A stretch of DNA of 39,422 nt from Epibacterium ulvae (GTDB lineage: Bacteria; Pseudomonadota; Alphaproteobacteria; Rhodobacterales; Rhodobacteraceae), in assembly GCF_018678075.1 (NCBI RefSeq), contig NZ_JAHHIR010000006.1, positions 1 through 39,422 of the forward strand, written 5' to 3'. The position numbers were made by a program, and so were the translations under genes. Shown here in pieces: positions 7,794 to 16,259 of this stretch. Position 1 is the stretch's first letter, and every line of letters starts with the position of its first letter. The notes below the pieces were generated by a model. The model ran no database searches and was not told the DNA's origin. It saw only the letters and a program-made list of their open reading frames with translations.

Positions 7794-8804
7794 TCAGCTA
7801 CCTTCGGCGATCATGCCGGTAACCATGTCGTAAAGCTCCTGCGCCGGCAGGCCACGCTTGTTGTTCTCTTCAATCCACGCGGCGGCAGCGGGTGCAGCGG
7901 CGGCGGCCTTGAATGCAGCGATTTCATCTGGAGAGAACGTCACCTGCTCGATGCCGCGATCGTCCAACGCGGGACCCCAAGCGTCCATGGTGTTGTTGTT
8001 GTAGTTGTAGATGTAGTAATCCAGCGCCTCTGGCACGGCGTCCAACAAGGCGGTACGGTGCTCATCCGACAGGTCGTTCAGCGCATCGGTGTTCACAACA
8101 ACCGGGCAATTCACGGTGCCAGGGTTCAGGTTCGCAGTCCACCAGGCGCCGTTTTCGACGGTGCCAAACGACATATGGGCGTGTGGAGCAAAGCTCACGG
8201 CCTTGATCACACCGCTGTCCATAGCCTGACGCACTTCGGTTGCGGACATGGAAGTTGGCACGGCGCCAATTGTCTCCATCGCGGCACCGATACCACCGGT
8301 TGCGCGCACGGTCAGACCTTCAAAGTCCTGGATCGAATGTGGTGCATCACCGACACCCACAATGTTGTACTGTGGCAGCGGCGACGGCATTAGCAGGGTC
8401 GCGTTCCAGCGGCCAAGATCGTCAACAACGGCCGGGTGCTGATAGACAGCCATCGACAGCGCGACTTCCTGCTCCAGCGACGACACGCCCAGGAACGGCA
8501 GTTCCAGAACGGTGATCGACGGGTTTTTGTCGCGGTGGTAGCCCGCACAGAACTGCGCCATCTCAAACGCGCCGATTTCGATACCGTCGAGGTTTTCGCG
8601 GTTTTTGGACAGGCCGCCGTAGCTGATGTTCAATGTGAACTCGCCACCGGTCTTGGCGCTGACCAATTCGGCCAGTTTTTCAACATGTTCGGTAAAGGCC
8701 CGGCGTTTACCCCAGAGCGATACATTCCATTCAGTGGCCATGGCTTCGCCGGCAAACGCGACGGTCAATGCAACAACAGCGGTTTGGCTAAGAATTTTGC
8801 GCAT
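7794..8804 (-). CDS. dctP: TRAP transporter periplasmic substrate-binding protein (DctP)
   Basis: Starting at 8804 (GGGAGGAG 6 bases upstream) the 336-aa protein has a signal peptide ending AGEAMA|TE near residue 23. It continues with DctP-family blocks: a first strand NVSLWGKRRAFTEHVEKLAELV, GIEIGAFEMAQFCAGYH, ITVLELPFLG, FEGLTVRATGGIGAAMETIGAVP, and MSATEVRQAMDSGVIKAVSF. The Arg in TVRATGG is the usual carboxylate contact, so the ligand is probably an organic acid. The last 50 residues contain an Ala-rich stretch before the terminal helix. It lies directly downstream of dctB-dctD, the likely regulators. Confidence 0.92.
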   Translation of the reverse strand: MRKILSQTAVVALTVAFAGEAMATEWNVSLWGKRRAFTEHVEKLAELVSAKTGGEFTLNISYGGLSKNRENLDGIEIGAFEMAQFCAGYHRDKNPSITVLELPFLGVSSLEQEVALSMAVYQHPAVVDDLGRWNATLLMPSPLPQYNIVGVGDAPHSIQDFEGLTVRATGGIGAAMETIGAVPTSMSATEVRQAMDSGVIKAVSFAPHAHMSFGTVENGAWWTANLNPGTVNCPVVVNTDALNDLSDEHRTALLDAVPEALDYYIYNYNNNTMDAWGPALDDRGIEQVTFSPDEIAAFKAAAAAPAAAAWIEENNKRGLPAQELYDMVTGMIAEGS

Positions 8805-8902
8805 TCGGTCTCCTCCCAGATGCAAAAGTGAATTCTCGAGGCACAGTTTGGGGAACCTGATAGGGTTTGCCTATGAAGGAAATCGCGTAGTGACGCAGCG
8901 TT

Positions 8903-8924
8903 GCCCTGCGGCTTTCCGCAGGGC
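8903..8924. terminator. Hairpin between dctD and dctP
   Basis: GCCCTGCGG and CCGCAGGGC form a perfect 9-bp stem with a 4-base loop, 11 bases beyond the dctD stop. There is no T-tract, so termination is uncertain; it may also be a transcript-stabilising structure. Confidence 0.5.
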
Positions 8925-8934
8925 GCAAATGCCG

Positions 8935-10278
8935 TCAGAGCAGGGCGTCTTTGTCCAGATCCAGTTTCACGATTTTCTCGTTCAAGGTACGGCGTCCAAT
9001 ACCCAAGGCTTCGGCAGTGTCATCCATGCGGCCCTGATGATCGCGGATCGCTTTGGCAATCAATTCCCGCTCAAACGCTGCCACTGCGTCGCGCAAGGTC
9101 GTGGGCACATCTTCCATTGTATGGTCCCGCCTGATCGCCTCGACCATGCTACCAGAACCGCGCCGCGCGGCCAGACATCTGCGCTCACAAACATGGCGCA
9201 ATTCGCGCACGTTACCAGGCCAGTCATGCGCCAATAGGGCTGCCAGATCGTCGTGTGACAGATCAGGCGGTGCAATGTCATAGATCCGGCCCGCCTGGTT
9301 CAGGAAATGCCGGGTCAACAGCGCCAGATCATCGCGCCGTTGGCGCAAGGGCGGCAGATCCAGCTCGACTGTGTTCAAGCGGTACAAAAGATCCGCGCGC
9401 AGGTTGCCCGCATTGACGGCCTTGTCCGGGTCCTCATTGGTGGAAGCGATGATCCGAAACGAGACCGAAACTGGACGCGCGGCACCCACCGGCAGGATTT
9501 CCTTGTCCTCGATCACCCGCAGCAGTTTGGCCTGAACGGGCATGGGGCAGGCGCAGATCTCATCCAGATAAAGCGTCCCGCCTGCGGCCATCAGCAGACG
9601 TCCGCCTTGCGCGGCATCGGTGCCGAACATATCGGCTTCAAAGGTCTCGGCCGACAGGCTGGCGCAGTTCACCGCCAGAAACGGCACATCCGGCGACGGG
9701 CCAAGGTCATGCAGCGCGCGGGCGCATAGATCCTTACCGGTGCCGGTCTCCCCGCGCAGCAAAATGGGGGCGTCGATATCGGCGAGCGTCAAAATATCCT
9801 GACGCAACGCTTGGATTTCGCGCGATTGCCCCAGCACGATACGATCCAGACCCGACAATTCGTAAAGCCGCGCGGTCAGCCGGGCGTTGCTTTGCCGCAT
9901 CCTGGCGCGTTCGGCTGCGTTTTGCAACACCGACAACAGCCGACGCGGCTCATAGGGTTTTTCCAGGAAACTATAGGCGCCGTCCTGTACAGCCTGCACC
10001 GCCATCGGGATATCGCCGTGGGCGGAGATCAGCACCAGCGGCGGCGCGGTCTCCATCGTGGTCAATTGCGCCAACAGATCCAACCCCGACATCCCCGGCA
10101 TCCGCACATCGGACAAGATCACGTCAGGCACGGAATGGCTCAGGTGCTCTTGGACCTGGGCCGCACGTGACAAGGTCTCCACCCGCCAACCTGCGGCCTC
10201 CAGCAAGGCCAGCAAGGATTTGCGCATGAGCTTGTCATCATCCACGACCAGAACGCTAAAGGGAGTGTGCTCGCTCAT
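8935..10278 (-). CDS. dctD: DctD-type response regulator, AAA+ / Fis-HTH, lacking GAFTGA
   Basis: The 447-aa protein has three domains. The receiver (1-125) has acidic residues at 13-15, phospho-acceptor D57 and LISAHGD. The AAA+ domain (about 145-370) has Walker A GETGTGK at 176-182, Walker B GGTLYLDEI at 233-241, sensor I IIASTNEDP, and the arginine-finger region LRADLLYRLN. The C-terminal Fis helix-turn-helix reads DTAEALGIGRRTLNEKI. In NtrC/DctD relatives the stretch after FG holds GAFTGA, the loop that contacts sigma-54. Here FGTDAAQGGRLLMAAGGTLYLDE runs straight on and the loop is absent. The gene overlaps dctB by 4 bases (ATGA) and precedes dctP. It probably regulates the TRAP genes, perhaps without sigma-54. 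Confidence 0.88.
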   Translation of the reverse strand: MSEHTPFSVLVVDDDKLMRKSLLALLEAAGWRVETLSRAAQVQEHLSHSVPDVILSDVRMPGMSGLDLLAQLTTMETAPPLVLISAHGDIPMAVQAVQDGAYSFLEKPYEPRRLLSVLQNAAERARMRQSNARLTARLYELSGLDRIVLGQSREIQALRQDILTLADIDAPILLRGETGTGKDLCARALHDLGPSPDVPFLAVNCASLSAETFEADMFGTDAAQGGRLLMAAGGTLYLDEICACPMPVQAKLLRVIEDKEILPVGAARPVSVSFRIIASTNEDPDKAVNAGNLRADLLYRLNTVELDLPPLRQRRDDLALLTRHFLNQAGRIYDIAPPDLSHDDLAALLAHDWPGNVRELRHVCERRCLAARRGSGSMVEAIRRDHTMEDVPTTLRDAVAAFERELIAKAIRDHQGRMDDTAEALGIGRRTLNEKIVKLDLDKDALL

Positions 10279-12020
10279 GCCGGTTCACCATGGTCTAGGG
10301 TTGGAAAGGTGAGGACGAAGACCGCGCCGCGGCGTCGCTCCCCATTGCGCGCCTGCAATGCGCCGCCATGTTCCTTGACGATCTGGGCCGAGATCGCAAG
10401 CCCCAGCCCCATCCCACGTCCGCTTTCCCGTGTGGTCATAAAGGGCTCCTGCAGATCCGCCAAAGTGGCCGCGCCCAGCCCATGGCCATTGTCGCGGATC
10501 TCACACGTGATCTCCTGCGCTGTCTGTCTAAGGGTCAGCTCGACCCGCGGATCTTCTTCGCCCTCAACCGCATCCAAAGCGTTGCGCAGCAGATTTGTCA
10601 GAACCTGCTCCACCCGCAACCGATTGCCCCGGATCAAGTGCGGTCGTTGCGGCAGGTTCGTCGCGACAGCCGCGTCGATTGCTGCGCGGTTGGGTTCGAC
10701 TAAACCCAAAACCGCATGGAGGGCTGCAACCAGATCCACAGGCTCAAACTCATCCTCACCGGAGCGGGCAAAGAACTTCAGCTGCCGGGTTATCCCTTCC
10801 ATCCGGTCCACCAGCGATGTGATGTTGCCAATCAGCGGCCCGCCTGCGGAATTGGTCATCTGTGCTGCCGCCAGATGGTTGCGCATCGCCGCGATCGGTT
10901 GACCCAATTCATGGGTAACAGAGGCGGCAACTTGTCCCAAAGCCGCCAGCCTGCTGGTGCGCTCCAACTCTCCTTGCGTGCGGCGTAGTTTGTGCTCGGC
11001 CGTGCGCCGTTCCGAGATTTCATGGGCCAGGCGGACGTTGGCGGCACGCAGCTTGCTCTCTTCGGTTTCTGCACGAAACAGAGCCAGTCGAAAACGCCGC
11101 GTGCGGCGCAGCTGTTGAACGACAAACCCTGCGATCAACAGGATCATCGCCACAGCCGTGACCAGCCCGGCCCGCGCAAAAGCACGGTCGTCATTGGCAA
11201 AATAATGCAGCTCCCAGTCATGCAGGCCGGTGCCACGGGTCAGGTGCAACAGTTCCGATCCGTCAATCTCGGCCCGCCGCTGGCCGGTGATCCGCCAATC
11301 CAGCGCATCAAGCCTCTGTCCGGGAAACTGACGCGCCGCCTCAATCTGTTGCAGCGCCTTGTCGGGCAGTTCAGCCAGCGTGCTATATTGCCAATCCGGG
11401 CTTGAAGCCAGAAGGACGACACCGGATTGGTCGGCGAGCAAGACATCCTCACCCGAATTCCGCCAGCTCTCTGATAGTCGGGTCAGATCCAGCTTGATGG
11501 CGATCACACCGATGACGCTCTCGTCGGATGCGCGGACCGGATCTGAGATGAAATACCCCGGTGCACCGGTGGTGGCCCCGATGGCGTAAAACCGGCCCTG
11601 ACGGCCGGCTAGCGCATTCTGGAAATAGGGGCGAAACGCGTAGTTCTGACCAAGAAAACTGCCGGCAGAGGCATAGTTTGAGGCCGCGATGGTCAGGCCC
11701 TGTGGATCCATCAAATAAATCGCATCCAACCCCGCGCGACGGGCAAAATCGGCCAGGCGAATGTTCAACGTTGCGGTGCTGTCCCTGGTCAGCGCCTGGG
11801 CCACAAAACTGTCTTGCGCCAAGACATGGGTCAGGTGGGAGAACCGTTCCAGTTCCGCCTGCAACGTCGATTGATACAGCGACAATCGCCCTTCGGCGCG
11901 GGCCAGTTCTTCGGTACGGAAATAGTCGTAGGACAGCCGGAACAGGCTAAAGGCGAACACCAGTGCATAGGCCAGGTAAACCAGAATGCGTAGGCGCTGG
12001 ATGATCTTAGATTGGGCCAA
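10275..12020 (-). CDS. dctB: DctB-type sensor histidine kinase
   Basis: This 581-aa membrane kinase has a first helix at about 10-28, a periplasmic double-Cache-type sensor (about 30-285) with DAIYLMDPQGLTIAASNY and GAPGYFISDPVR blocks, and a second helix near 290-305. A coiled segment EISERRTAEHKLRRTQGELERTSRLAALGQVAA follows. The H box is SVTHELGQP with H370, the N box is NLLRNALDAV, the G1 box is DNGHGLG, and EPFMTTRESGRGMGLGLAIS closes the ATPase. These are the DctB/DctS hallmarks; the periplasmic Cache pair senses the transported solute in known members. The start is a TTG and there is no obvious ATG alternative. It is cotranscribed with dctD. Confidence 0.9.
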   Translation of the reverse strand: MAQSKIIQRLRILVYLAYALVFAFSLFRLSYDYFRTEELARAEGRLSLYQSTLQAELERFSHLTHVLAQDSFVAQALTRDSTATLNIRLADFARRAGLDAIYLMDPQGLTIAASNYASAGSFLGQNYAFRPYFQNALAGRQGRFYAIGATTGAPGYFISDPVRASDESVIGVIAIKLDLTRLSESWRNSGEDVLLADQSGVVLLASSPDWQYSTLAELPDKALQQIEAARQFPGQRLDALDWRITGQRRAEIDGSELLHLTRGTGLHDWELHYFANDDRAFARAGLVTAVAMILLIAGFVVQQLRRTRRFRLALFRAETEESKLRAANVRLAHEISERRTAEHKLRRTQGELERTSRLAALGQVAASVTHELGQPIAAMRNHLAAAQMTNSAGGPLIGNITSLVDRMEGITRQLKFFARSGEDEFEPVDLVAALHAVLGLVEPNRAAIDAAVATNLPQRPHLIRGNRLRVEQVLTNLLRNALDAVEGEEDPRVELTLRQTAQEITCEIRDNGHGLGAATLADLQEPFMTTRESGRGMGLGLAISAQIVKEHGGALQARNGERRRGAVFVLTFPTLDHGEPA

Positions 12021-12117
12021 GGCAAATGCGGTTCCGGGTATTGGGGTGTTCTGTTGGTCGCGTCAAACTGGCGCATTTATTCCGGGTTTGGCAATTGAAT
12101 TCCATCCGCCCGACAGC

Positions 12118-12154
12118 AAAACGCCCCGCAACCACATGGGGCGCAGGGCGTTTT
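12118..12154. terminator. Terminator downstream of gcrA
   Basis: AAAACGCCC and GGGCGTTTT pair around a 19-base segment that can itself fold (GCGCCCCATGTGG). The A/T arms make it read as a terminator on either strand; it sits 26 bases past the gcrA stop. Confidence 0.75.
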
Positions 12155-12180
12155 CGCACCTTGCAGAACTGAGCTGGCGA

Positions 12181-12759
12181 TTACCGTTTGCGGTCGCGGC
12201 GGGTGCTCATTGGCTGGAAGGCTACGCCCACATGGGCCTCGCAATAGGGTTTGCCCTGTTGAACGGGCAGGCCGCAGAACCAGAAGTCTTCTGTTGCCGG
12301 ATCCCCAACAGGCCATTTGCAGGTCCGCTCGGTCAATTCCATCAACGTCAGCCTCTTGGCTTTCTTTTCGATCTCATTGACCTTGGCCAGGGCCTCGGGG
12401 CTTATCTCATTGGCCGAAGGCTGCGGCGGCAGCGGCTGGCCTGCGGGGATGATCTGTTTGCGCGCAGGCACCGATGGCTTGGCTTCGGCAGCGGCGGGCG
12501 TAGGCTCCGGCGTGACAGGGCGCGCGGGCTCTGTCTTGGGTTGCGGTTTGGGCTTTGCGGCCGCCTTCGCTGCGGGCTTTTCCTTCGCCTCGCCACCACT
12601 CTTGGCGCCGGTTGCGCGGTTGGACAGACCCAGGCGGTGGACTTTACCAATCACCGCATTGCGGGTCACGCCCCCCAATTCTTTGGCGATCTGACTGGCC
12701 GACTGGCCTTCGCCCCACATTTTTTTGAGCAGTTCGACGCGCTCGTCTGTCCAGGACAT
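12181..12759 (-). CDS. gcrA: GcrA cell cycle regulator
   Basis: The 192-aa protein begins MSWTDERVELLKKMW, then GQSASQIAKELGGVTRNAVIGKVHRLGL, the DNA-binding N-terminal domain diagnostic of GcrA (about residues 1-45). A long Ala/Pro/Lys-rich linker follows (about 50-125). The C-terminal domain contains RTCKWPVGDP, FWFCGLPV and KPYCEAHV, with conserved Cys/His, and binds sigma-70 domain 2 in Caulobacter. GcrA binds CcrM-methylated GANTC sites in promoters and recruits RNA polymerase, controlling division and cell-cycle genes. The ATG has AAAGG 6 bases upstream. It is a single gene with its own terminator. Confidence 0.96.
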   Translation of the reverse strand: MSWTDERVELLKKMWGEGQSASQIAKELGGVTRNAVIGKVHRLGLSNRATGAKSGGEAKEKPAAKAAAKPKPQPKTEPARPVTPEPTPAAAEAKPSVPARKQIIPAGQPLPPQPSANEISPEALAKVNEIEKKAKRLTLMELTERTCKWPVGDPATEDFWFCGLPVQQGKPYCEAHVGVAFQPMSTRRDRKR

Positions 12760-12919
12760 ATTTTGCCTTTCAAAGCTAATAGCGGCCCCAGCATCCTGCG
12801 GCCGCCATCGAATTCCTTATCAGTCGTCTATTCTAATCACTGACGGCGGAGTTACAAGCTGTCTTGCGCTCAGGCGTGCATAAGCTATGCAGCAAGAGCA
12901 CATAAGTTGGGGGACACCG

Positions 12920-13732
12920 GTGCCACAATCAGGATATACCGTCGAATTGGGCGAACGCCGTTTTGGTCACATCAATTGGTTGGGTCTTCAAACCATAGCC
13001 TTGCGCGAAGTGAAGCGGTTTATGGTGGTCTGGACCCAGACGCTGATGGCGCCTTTGGTCACCGCTGGTTTGTTTTTGATGATCTTCAATCTGGCGATCG
13101 GTCCGAACCGCGGAGAGGTGATGGGAGTGCCCTTCCTGCATTTCCTCGCGCCGGGCATTTTGACCATGACGGTGATCCAAAACGCCTTTGCAAACACGTC
13201 GTCTTCTATTGTTATCTCCAAAGTGCAGGGCAATATTGTCGACACGTTGATGCCGCCTTTGTCCGGGCTTGAAGTCCTGTTGGGCTATCTTGCAGGCGCT
13301 GTTGCGCGAGGTTTGTTTGTGGGGTTGGGGATTTCGGCGGGGCTGTTTCTCGTGCTTGGAATTGTGCCGGAACATCCGCTTGTGGCACTGGTTTTTGTGG
13401 TGCTTGGCGCGTTGTTTCTGGGCGGGCTTGGCATCGTTGCTGGCGTCTTTGCTGAGAAGTTCGACCAGATGGCGGCGATCACCAATTTCATCGTCACACC
13501 GCTCGCATTTTTATCGGGCACTTTTTATTCAGTTGATGCGCTCCCGCCGATCTTGCGCGGGTTGAGCCATGTGAATCCGGTTTTCTATTTGATCGACGGG
13601 GTGCGATTCGGTGTTATCGGCACATCTGACAGCTCGCCACTCCTTGGTTTTGTGGTCTGCGCAGGCGCGTCCGCAGTGGTGTGCGCACTCGGCTGGGCGA
13701 TGTTGCGCAGCGGCTATCGCCTGAAACCCTGA
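12920..13732 (+). CDS. ABC-2 type transporter permease
   Basis: The protein is 270 aa from the GTG at 12920, which has GGGGGA 5 bases upstream; an in-frame ATG at 12887 has no ribosome-binding site. It has six hydrophobic segments and the ABC-2 permease layout: REVKRFMVVWTQTLMAPLVTAGLFLMIF, PFLHFLAPGILTMTVIQNAFANTSSSIV, the coupling region KVQGNIVDTLMPPLSGLEVLLGY, then TPLAFLSGTFYSVDALPPILR and NPVFYLIDGVRFG. These are typical of COG0842 exporters (YadH-like). No ATP-binding partner is encoded in this window, so the ATPase must be elsewhere. Cargo is unknown. Confidence 0.87.
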   Translation: MPQSGYTVELGERRFGHINWLGLQTIALREVKRFMVVWTQTLMAPLVTAGLFLMIFNLAIGPNRGEVMGVPFLHFLAPGILTMTVIQNAFANTSSSIVISKVQGNIVDTLMPPLSGLEVLLGYLAGAVARGLFVGLGISAGLFLVLGIVPEHPLVALVFVVLGALFLGGLGIVAGVFAEKFDQMAAITNFIVTPLAFLSGTFYSVDALPPILRGLSHVNPVFYLIDGVRFGVIGTSDSSPLLGFVVCAGASAVVCALGWAMLRSGYRLKP

Positions 13733-13735
13733 CGA

Positions 13736-14632
13736 TCAGGCGGACGTGCGCGCGCGTTGGCGTTGGACACTTTCGCGCCAGGCCAAAAGCGCGGCACCGC
13801 TCAGGATGATGCTTGCGCCCAAAATGCTGACCGCGTTCGGTATCTGCGCAAAGACCGCCATATCGTACAGCGCGGCAAAAACCAGCGTGGCATAGGTGAA
13901 GGGTGCAACAAATGACGCATCCGCCCGCGCCATTCCATTGATGAAAAAGCTCTGCGCGCAGGCCATCATCGCGCCAAGCGCCGCCAAAGCTCCCCACTGC
14001 GCAAGGCTCGGCATGTGCCAGACCGGCAGAACGGCAGCACTGGCAAGCAAAACACCCAGCGCATTGTTGGTCCAAAGCACTTGCAATGGTCCCTCGCGCC
14101 CGGCCAGTTTTTTGATAAAAATCAGCTCCATTCCCATCAGCGCAGCCGCGCCCAAGGCCAGCATTGCGGCCGGTTGAAAGCTTTCAGGCGTAGGCCGCAG
14201 CAAGACCATCGCCCCGACCAAGGCGATCCCGGCAGCCGCCCATCGCCACGCGCCCACCCGTTCCCCCAAGAGCGGGATCGCCAAAAGCATGCCAAAGACC
14301 GGATTCAAAAAGGTGATCGCAGTGGCATCCGACAGCGGGATAAAGGCGACCGAGGCAAACATCAGCGTCACACCACCCCAGCCAAACAATGTCCGCCCAA
14401 GATGCAGGCCAAGGCTCGGTTTCACAAACTTGGGGCGCAAGACACCAACGGCCGTGGAAATCGCGACAAAGGCAAACACAAACCGACCATGGCTGACCTG
14501 CAGCGGATGCAGCGGCTGGCCTAATGTTTCGGTGCCCAGAAGCTTGGCCAACAGCGTCGTGCCCGCGATAAACACAGTCGCCATCAGGATCAACGTGGCT
14601 GCAAGGGGCGGGTTTTGGCGCGCGGTGGTCAT
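13736..14632 (-). CDS. DMT-family (EamA) transporter
   Basis: This 298-aa protein has ten hydrophobic helices arranged as two EamA repeats: the first from ATLILMATVFIAGTTLLAKLL to AITFLNPVFGMLLAIPLLGERV, the second from ALGAAALMGMELIFIKKLAG to SILGASIILSGAALLAW. The PFTYATLVFAALYD and LNPVFGMLLA blocks are characteristic of drug/metabolite exporters. Members move amino acids, nucleosides or drugs outward; the substrate here cannot be told. It is convergent with the ABC-2 permease, separated by only 3 bases, and lies 60 bases downstream of the MFS gene on the same strand. Confidence 0.88.
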   Translation of the reverse strand: MTTARQNPPLAATLILMATVFIAGTTLLAKLLGTETLGQPLHPLQVSHGRFVFAFVAISTAVGVLRPKFVKPSLGLHLGRTLFGWGGVTLMFASVAFIPLSDATAITFLNPVFGMLLAIPLLGERVGAWRWAAAGIALVGAMVLLRPTPESFQPAAMLALGAAALMGMELIFIKKLAGREGPLQVLWTNNALGVLLASAAVLPVWHMPSLAQWGALAALGAMMACAQSFFINGMARADASFVAPFTYATLVFAALYDMAVFAQIPNAVSILGASIILSGAALLAWRESVQRQRARTSA

Positions 14633-14692
14633 AGGCCAGCGATGCGCGGATCAGCTCCCATTAGCAAGAGGAAGCCTGTACCCATACAAATC

Positions 14693-15922
14693 TCACAGAC
14701 GCAGGCGGGCAATCCCATAGATCCAAATCGCGACCATCCCTAGGGTCGCAGCCACATAAGGCAGGCGCAATGCAATCTCGGACCCCAAATGAGACGTGGT
14801 GTGCGCGACCAACCCTCCGCCCAGCAGTGCGCCAAACGGGATCATGCCCCAGCCAAAGAACCGATACAGGCTGTTGACCCGTCCCAGCAGCGCGTCGGGT
14901 ATATGGCGCTGACGATAGGACACGGTCACAATATTCCACAAAAGCGCGGCAAACATTTCAACAAACAGCCCAATGGCCACCCACCAGATCGACGGGGCCA
15001 CGGCAATCATTGCCATCGCACACGCCATGGCAGGCAGGGCAATCAACAGGGCCGCGCGTTCTCCGGTGCGGGCGGCGATACCGGGGCACAACAGCCCGCC
15101 AGCCACGCCACCAGCCGCACCGGCGGTCAGCAACAGGCCGTGTTGCGCCGCATTCAGCCCCCACAGATCCTGAACAAACAGGGGGAGCACCGCCAGGGTC
15201 ATCATCGACAACAGGTTCATCAGCCCCAGCATAATCGCCAGCCTCAGGATCAAAGCATTACGCCAAAGCCAGCTGAACCCTTCGCGCGCATCCTGGCGCC
15301 AACTGCGCTTTGGTGGACAGGGGCGCGCAGGAATACGCATCGCCCAGACCAACATCGCAGCTGCACCAAAGGTCAGCGCATCCACCACAAAAGGAGCAGG
15401 CACCGCATAAGCAATCAACAGACCGGCAAGGGGCGGGCCGACAAAGCTGCCCATCACCTGTTCAATGCTCCACAATTGCCCGTTTGCTCGCTCCAACGTG
15501 TCTTTGGGTACCACAGAGGGCAGAACCGTCTGCGCCGCATTGTCCCGCAGAACCTCGGCACAACCCAACAAAAACGCCAGCGCCGATAGGCCAAAGATAT
15601 AGGGCAGCGGATCAGCGAGTGGAAAATCAGGCACCGAGAAGATGATGCCAATCACACCAAAGGTCAGCGCCAACCGCGCAAGATCGGCGCGTATCATCAG
15701 CTGACGCCGGTCGGCGCGATCGGTCCAAACACCGGCAGGGATCGACAGCAAAAGCCAGGGCAGGCGGGTCGCAAACCCCACAAAAGCGACCAGAAACGGA
15801 TCACGGGTGATCAATGTCGCAAGCCAGGGAAACGCCAGCGCCGACACCCCATCCCCCAGATTGGAAATCGCGGTGGCTGAAAACAAATACCGATAGTTTG
15901 GAAAGGTCCATAAATGGGTCAT
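14693..15922 (-). CDS. MFS transporter (EntS-like, MFS_3 type)
   Basis: From the ATG at 15922 the protein is 409 aa with twelve predicted helices. The frame is open to a TTG at 15958, a possible alternative start; neither has a convincing ribosome-binding site. It begins LWTFPNYRYLFSATAISNLGDGVSALAFPWLA, the usual opening of MFS_3 exporters, and carries the motif-A-like loop GVWTDRADRRQLM between helices 2 and 3. Later VLRDNAAQTVLPSVVPKDTLERANGQLWSIEQVMGSFVGPPLAG matches the family centre. Substrates of this group include siderophores and macrolides; here it is unknown. It is divergent from the arginine locus across a spacer of about 150 bases. Confidence 0.87.
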   Translation of the reverse strand: MTHLWTFPNYRYLFSATAISNLGDGVSALAFPWLATLITRDPFLVAFVGFATRLPWLLLSIPAGVWTDRADRRQLMIRADLARLALTFGVIGIIFSVPDFPLADPLPYIFGLSALAFLLGCAEVLRDNAAQTVLPSVVPKDTLERANGQLWSIEQVMGSFVGPPLAGLLIAYAVPAPFVVDALTFGAAAMLVWAMRIPARPCPPKRSWRQDAREGFSWLWRNALILRLAIMLGLMNLLSMMTLAVLPLFVQDLWGLNAAQHGLLLTAGAAGGVAGGLLCPGIAARTGERAALLIALPAMACAMAMIAVAPSIWWVAIGLFVEMFAALLWNIVTVSYRQRHIPDALLGRVNSLYRFFGWGMIPFGALLGGGLVAHTTSHLGSEIALRLPYVAATLGMVAIWIYGIARLRL

Positions 15923-16068
15923 GCCCCTATCAAGGCTCTGTGAGTGCTCCGCTGTCAATCACGCGTCCCGTCTTGCATGCGATCCATTCGGCTGTTGGCT
16001 ACATTTCGGCGGAATTTGCTGACAAAAGGGGTTCACAGAGGGTGATTCCTCCCTTATGGAGCCTTCTC

Positions 16069-16113
16069 ATGATCAAACGCACAGATATCACGTCTCTACG
16101 ACGCCGACGCTAA
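16069..16113 (+). CDS. Arginine-rich leader peptide upstream of argD
   Basis: A 14-codon reading frame, MIKRTDITSLRRRR, has a well-placed GGAG 7 bases before its ATG. It ends with four consecutive Arg codons, CGA CGC CGA CGC, followed by TAA. It lies 146 bases upstream of argD, the first gene of an arginine-biosynthesis locus, on the same strand. Runs of codons for the end product directly before a biosynthetic gene are the hallmark of ribosome-mediated attenuation (as in trp, his and leu leaders). CGA is normally a rarer Arg codon in high-G+C genomes, which would sharpen stalling. Three short, mutually exclusive pairings follow (16103-16140). The function is inferred. Confidence 0.6.
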   Translation: MIKRTDITSLRRRR

Positions 16114-16143
16114 CTGGCTATGCCGGGGCATTCTGCCTCGTTT
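16103..16143 (+). promoter_or_regulatory. Candidate attenuator region of the arg locus
   Basis: Three competing pairings can be drawn. GCCG at the Arg codons pairs with TGGC at 16115-16118. CTGGC (16114-16118) pairs with GCCGG (16122-16126). CGGGGCA (16124-16130) pairs with TGCCTCG (16134-16140), followed by TTT. A ribosome stalled on the Arg codons would free the middle pairing and prevent the last. The last hairpin has only a short T-tract, so its strength as a terminator is uncertain. Confidence 0.4.
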
Positions 16144-16259
16144 GATCTGCGTGCCTGAATGTTTCCCAATATTTGTGCACATCCCGTCTTCAAAACAATT
16201 GACCCGCTGGCCAGCCTGTTGCACTGATTTGGCCTCAAATTTCTGAAAAGGATGATCCG

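Noticed and set aside
7677-8393. 238-codon open frame opposite dctP
   Set aside because: It is the shadow of dctP in a G+C-rich region, with no motif and no ribosome-binding site. The same holds for the long frame opposite the GST (2350-3081) and that opposite gcrA (12317-12694).
8805-8934. Sigma-54 promoter before dctP
   Set aside because: No GG-N10-GC core could be found on the minus strand of this spacer.
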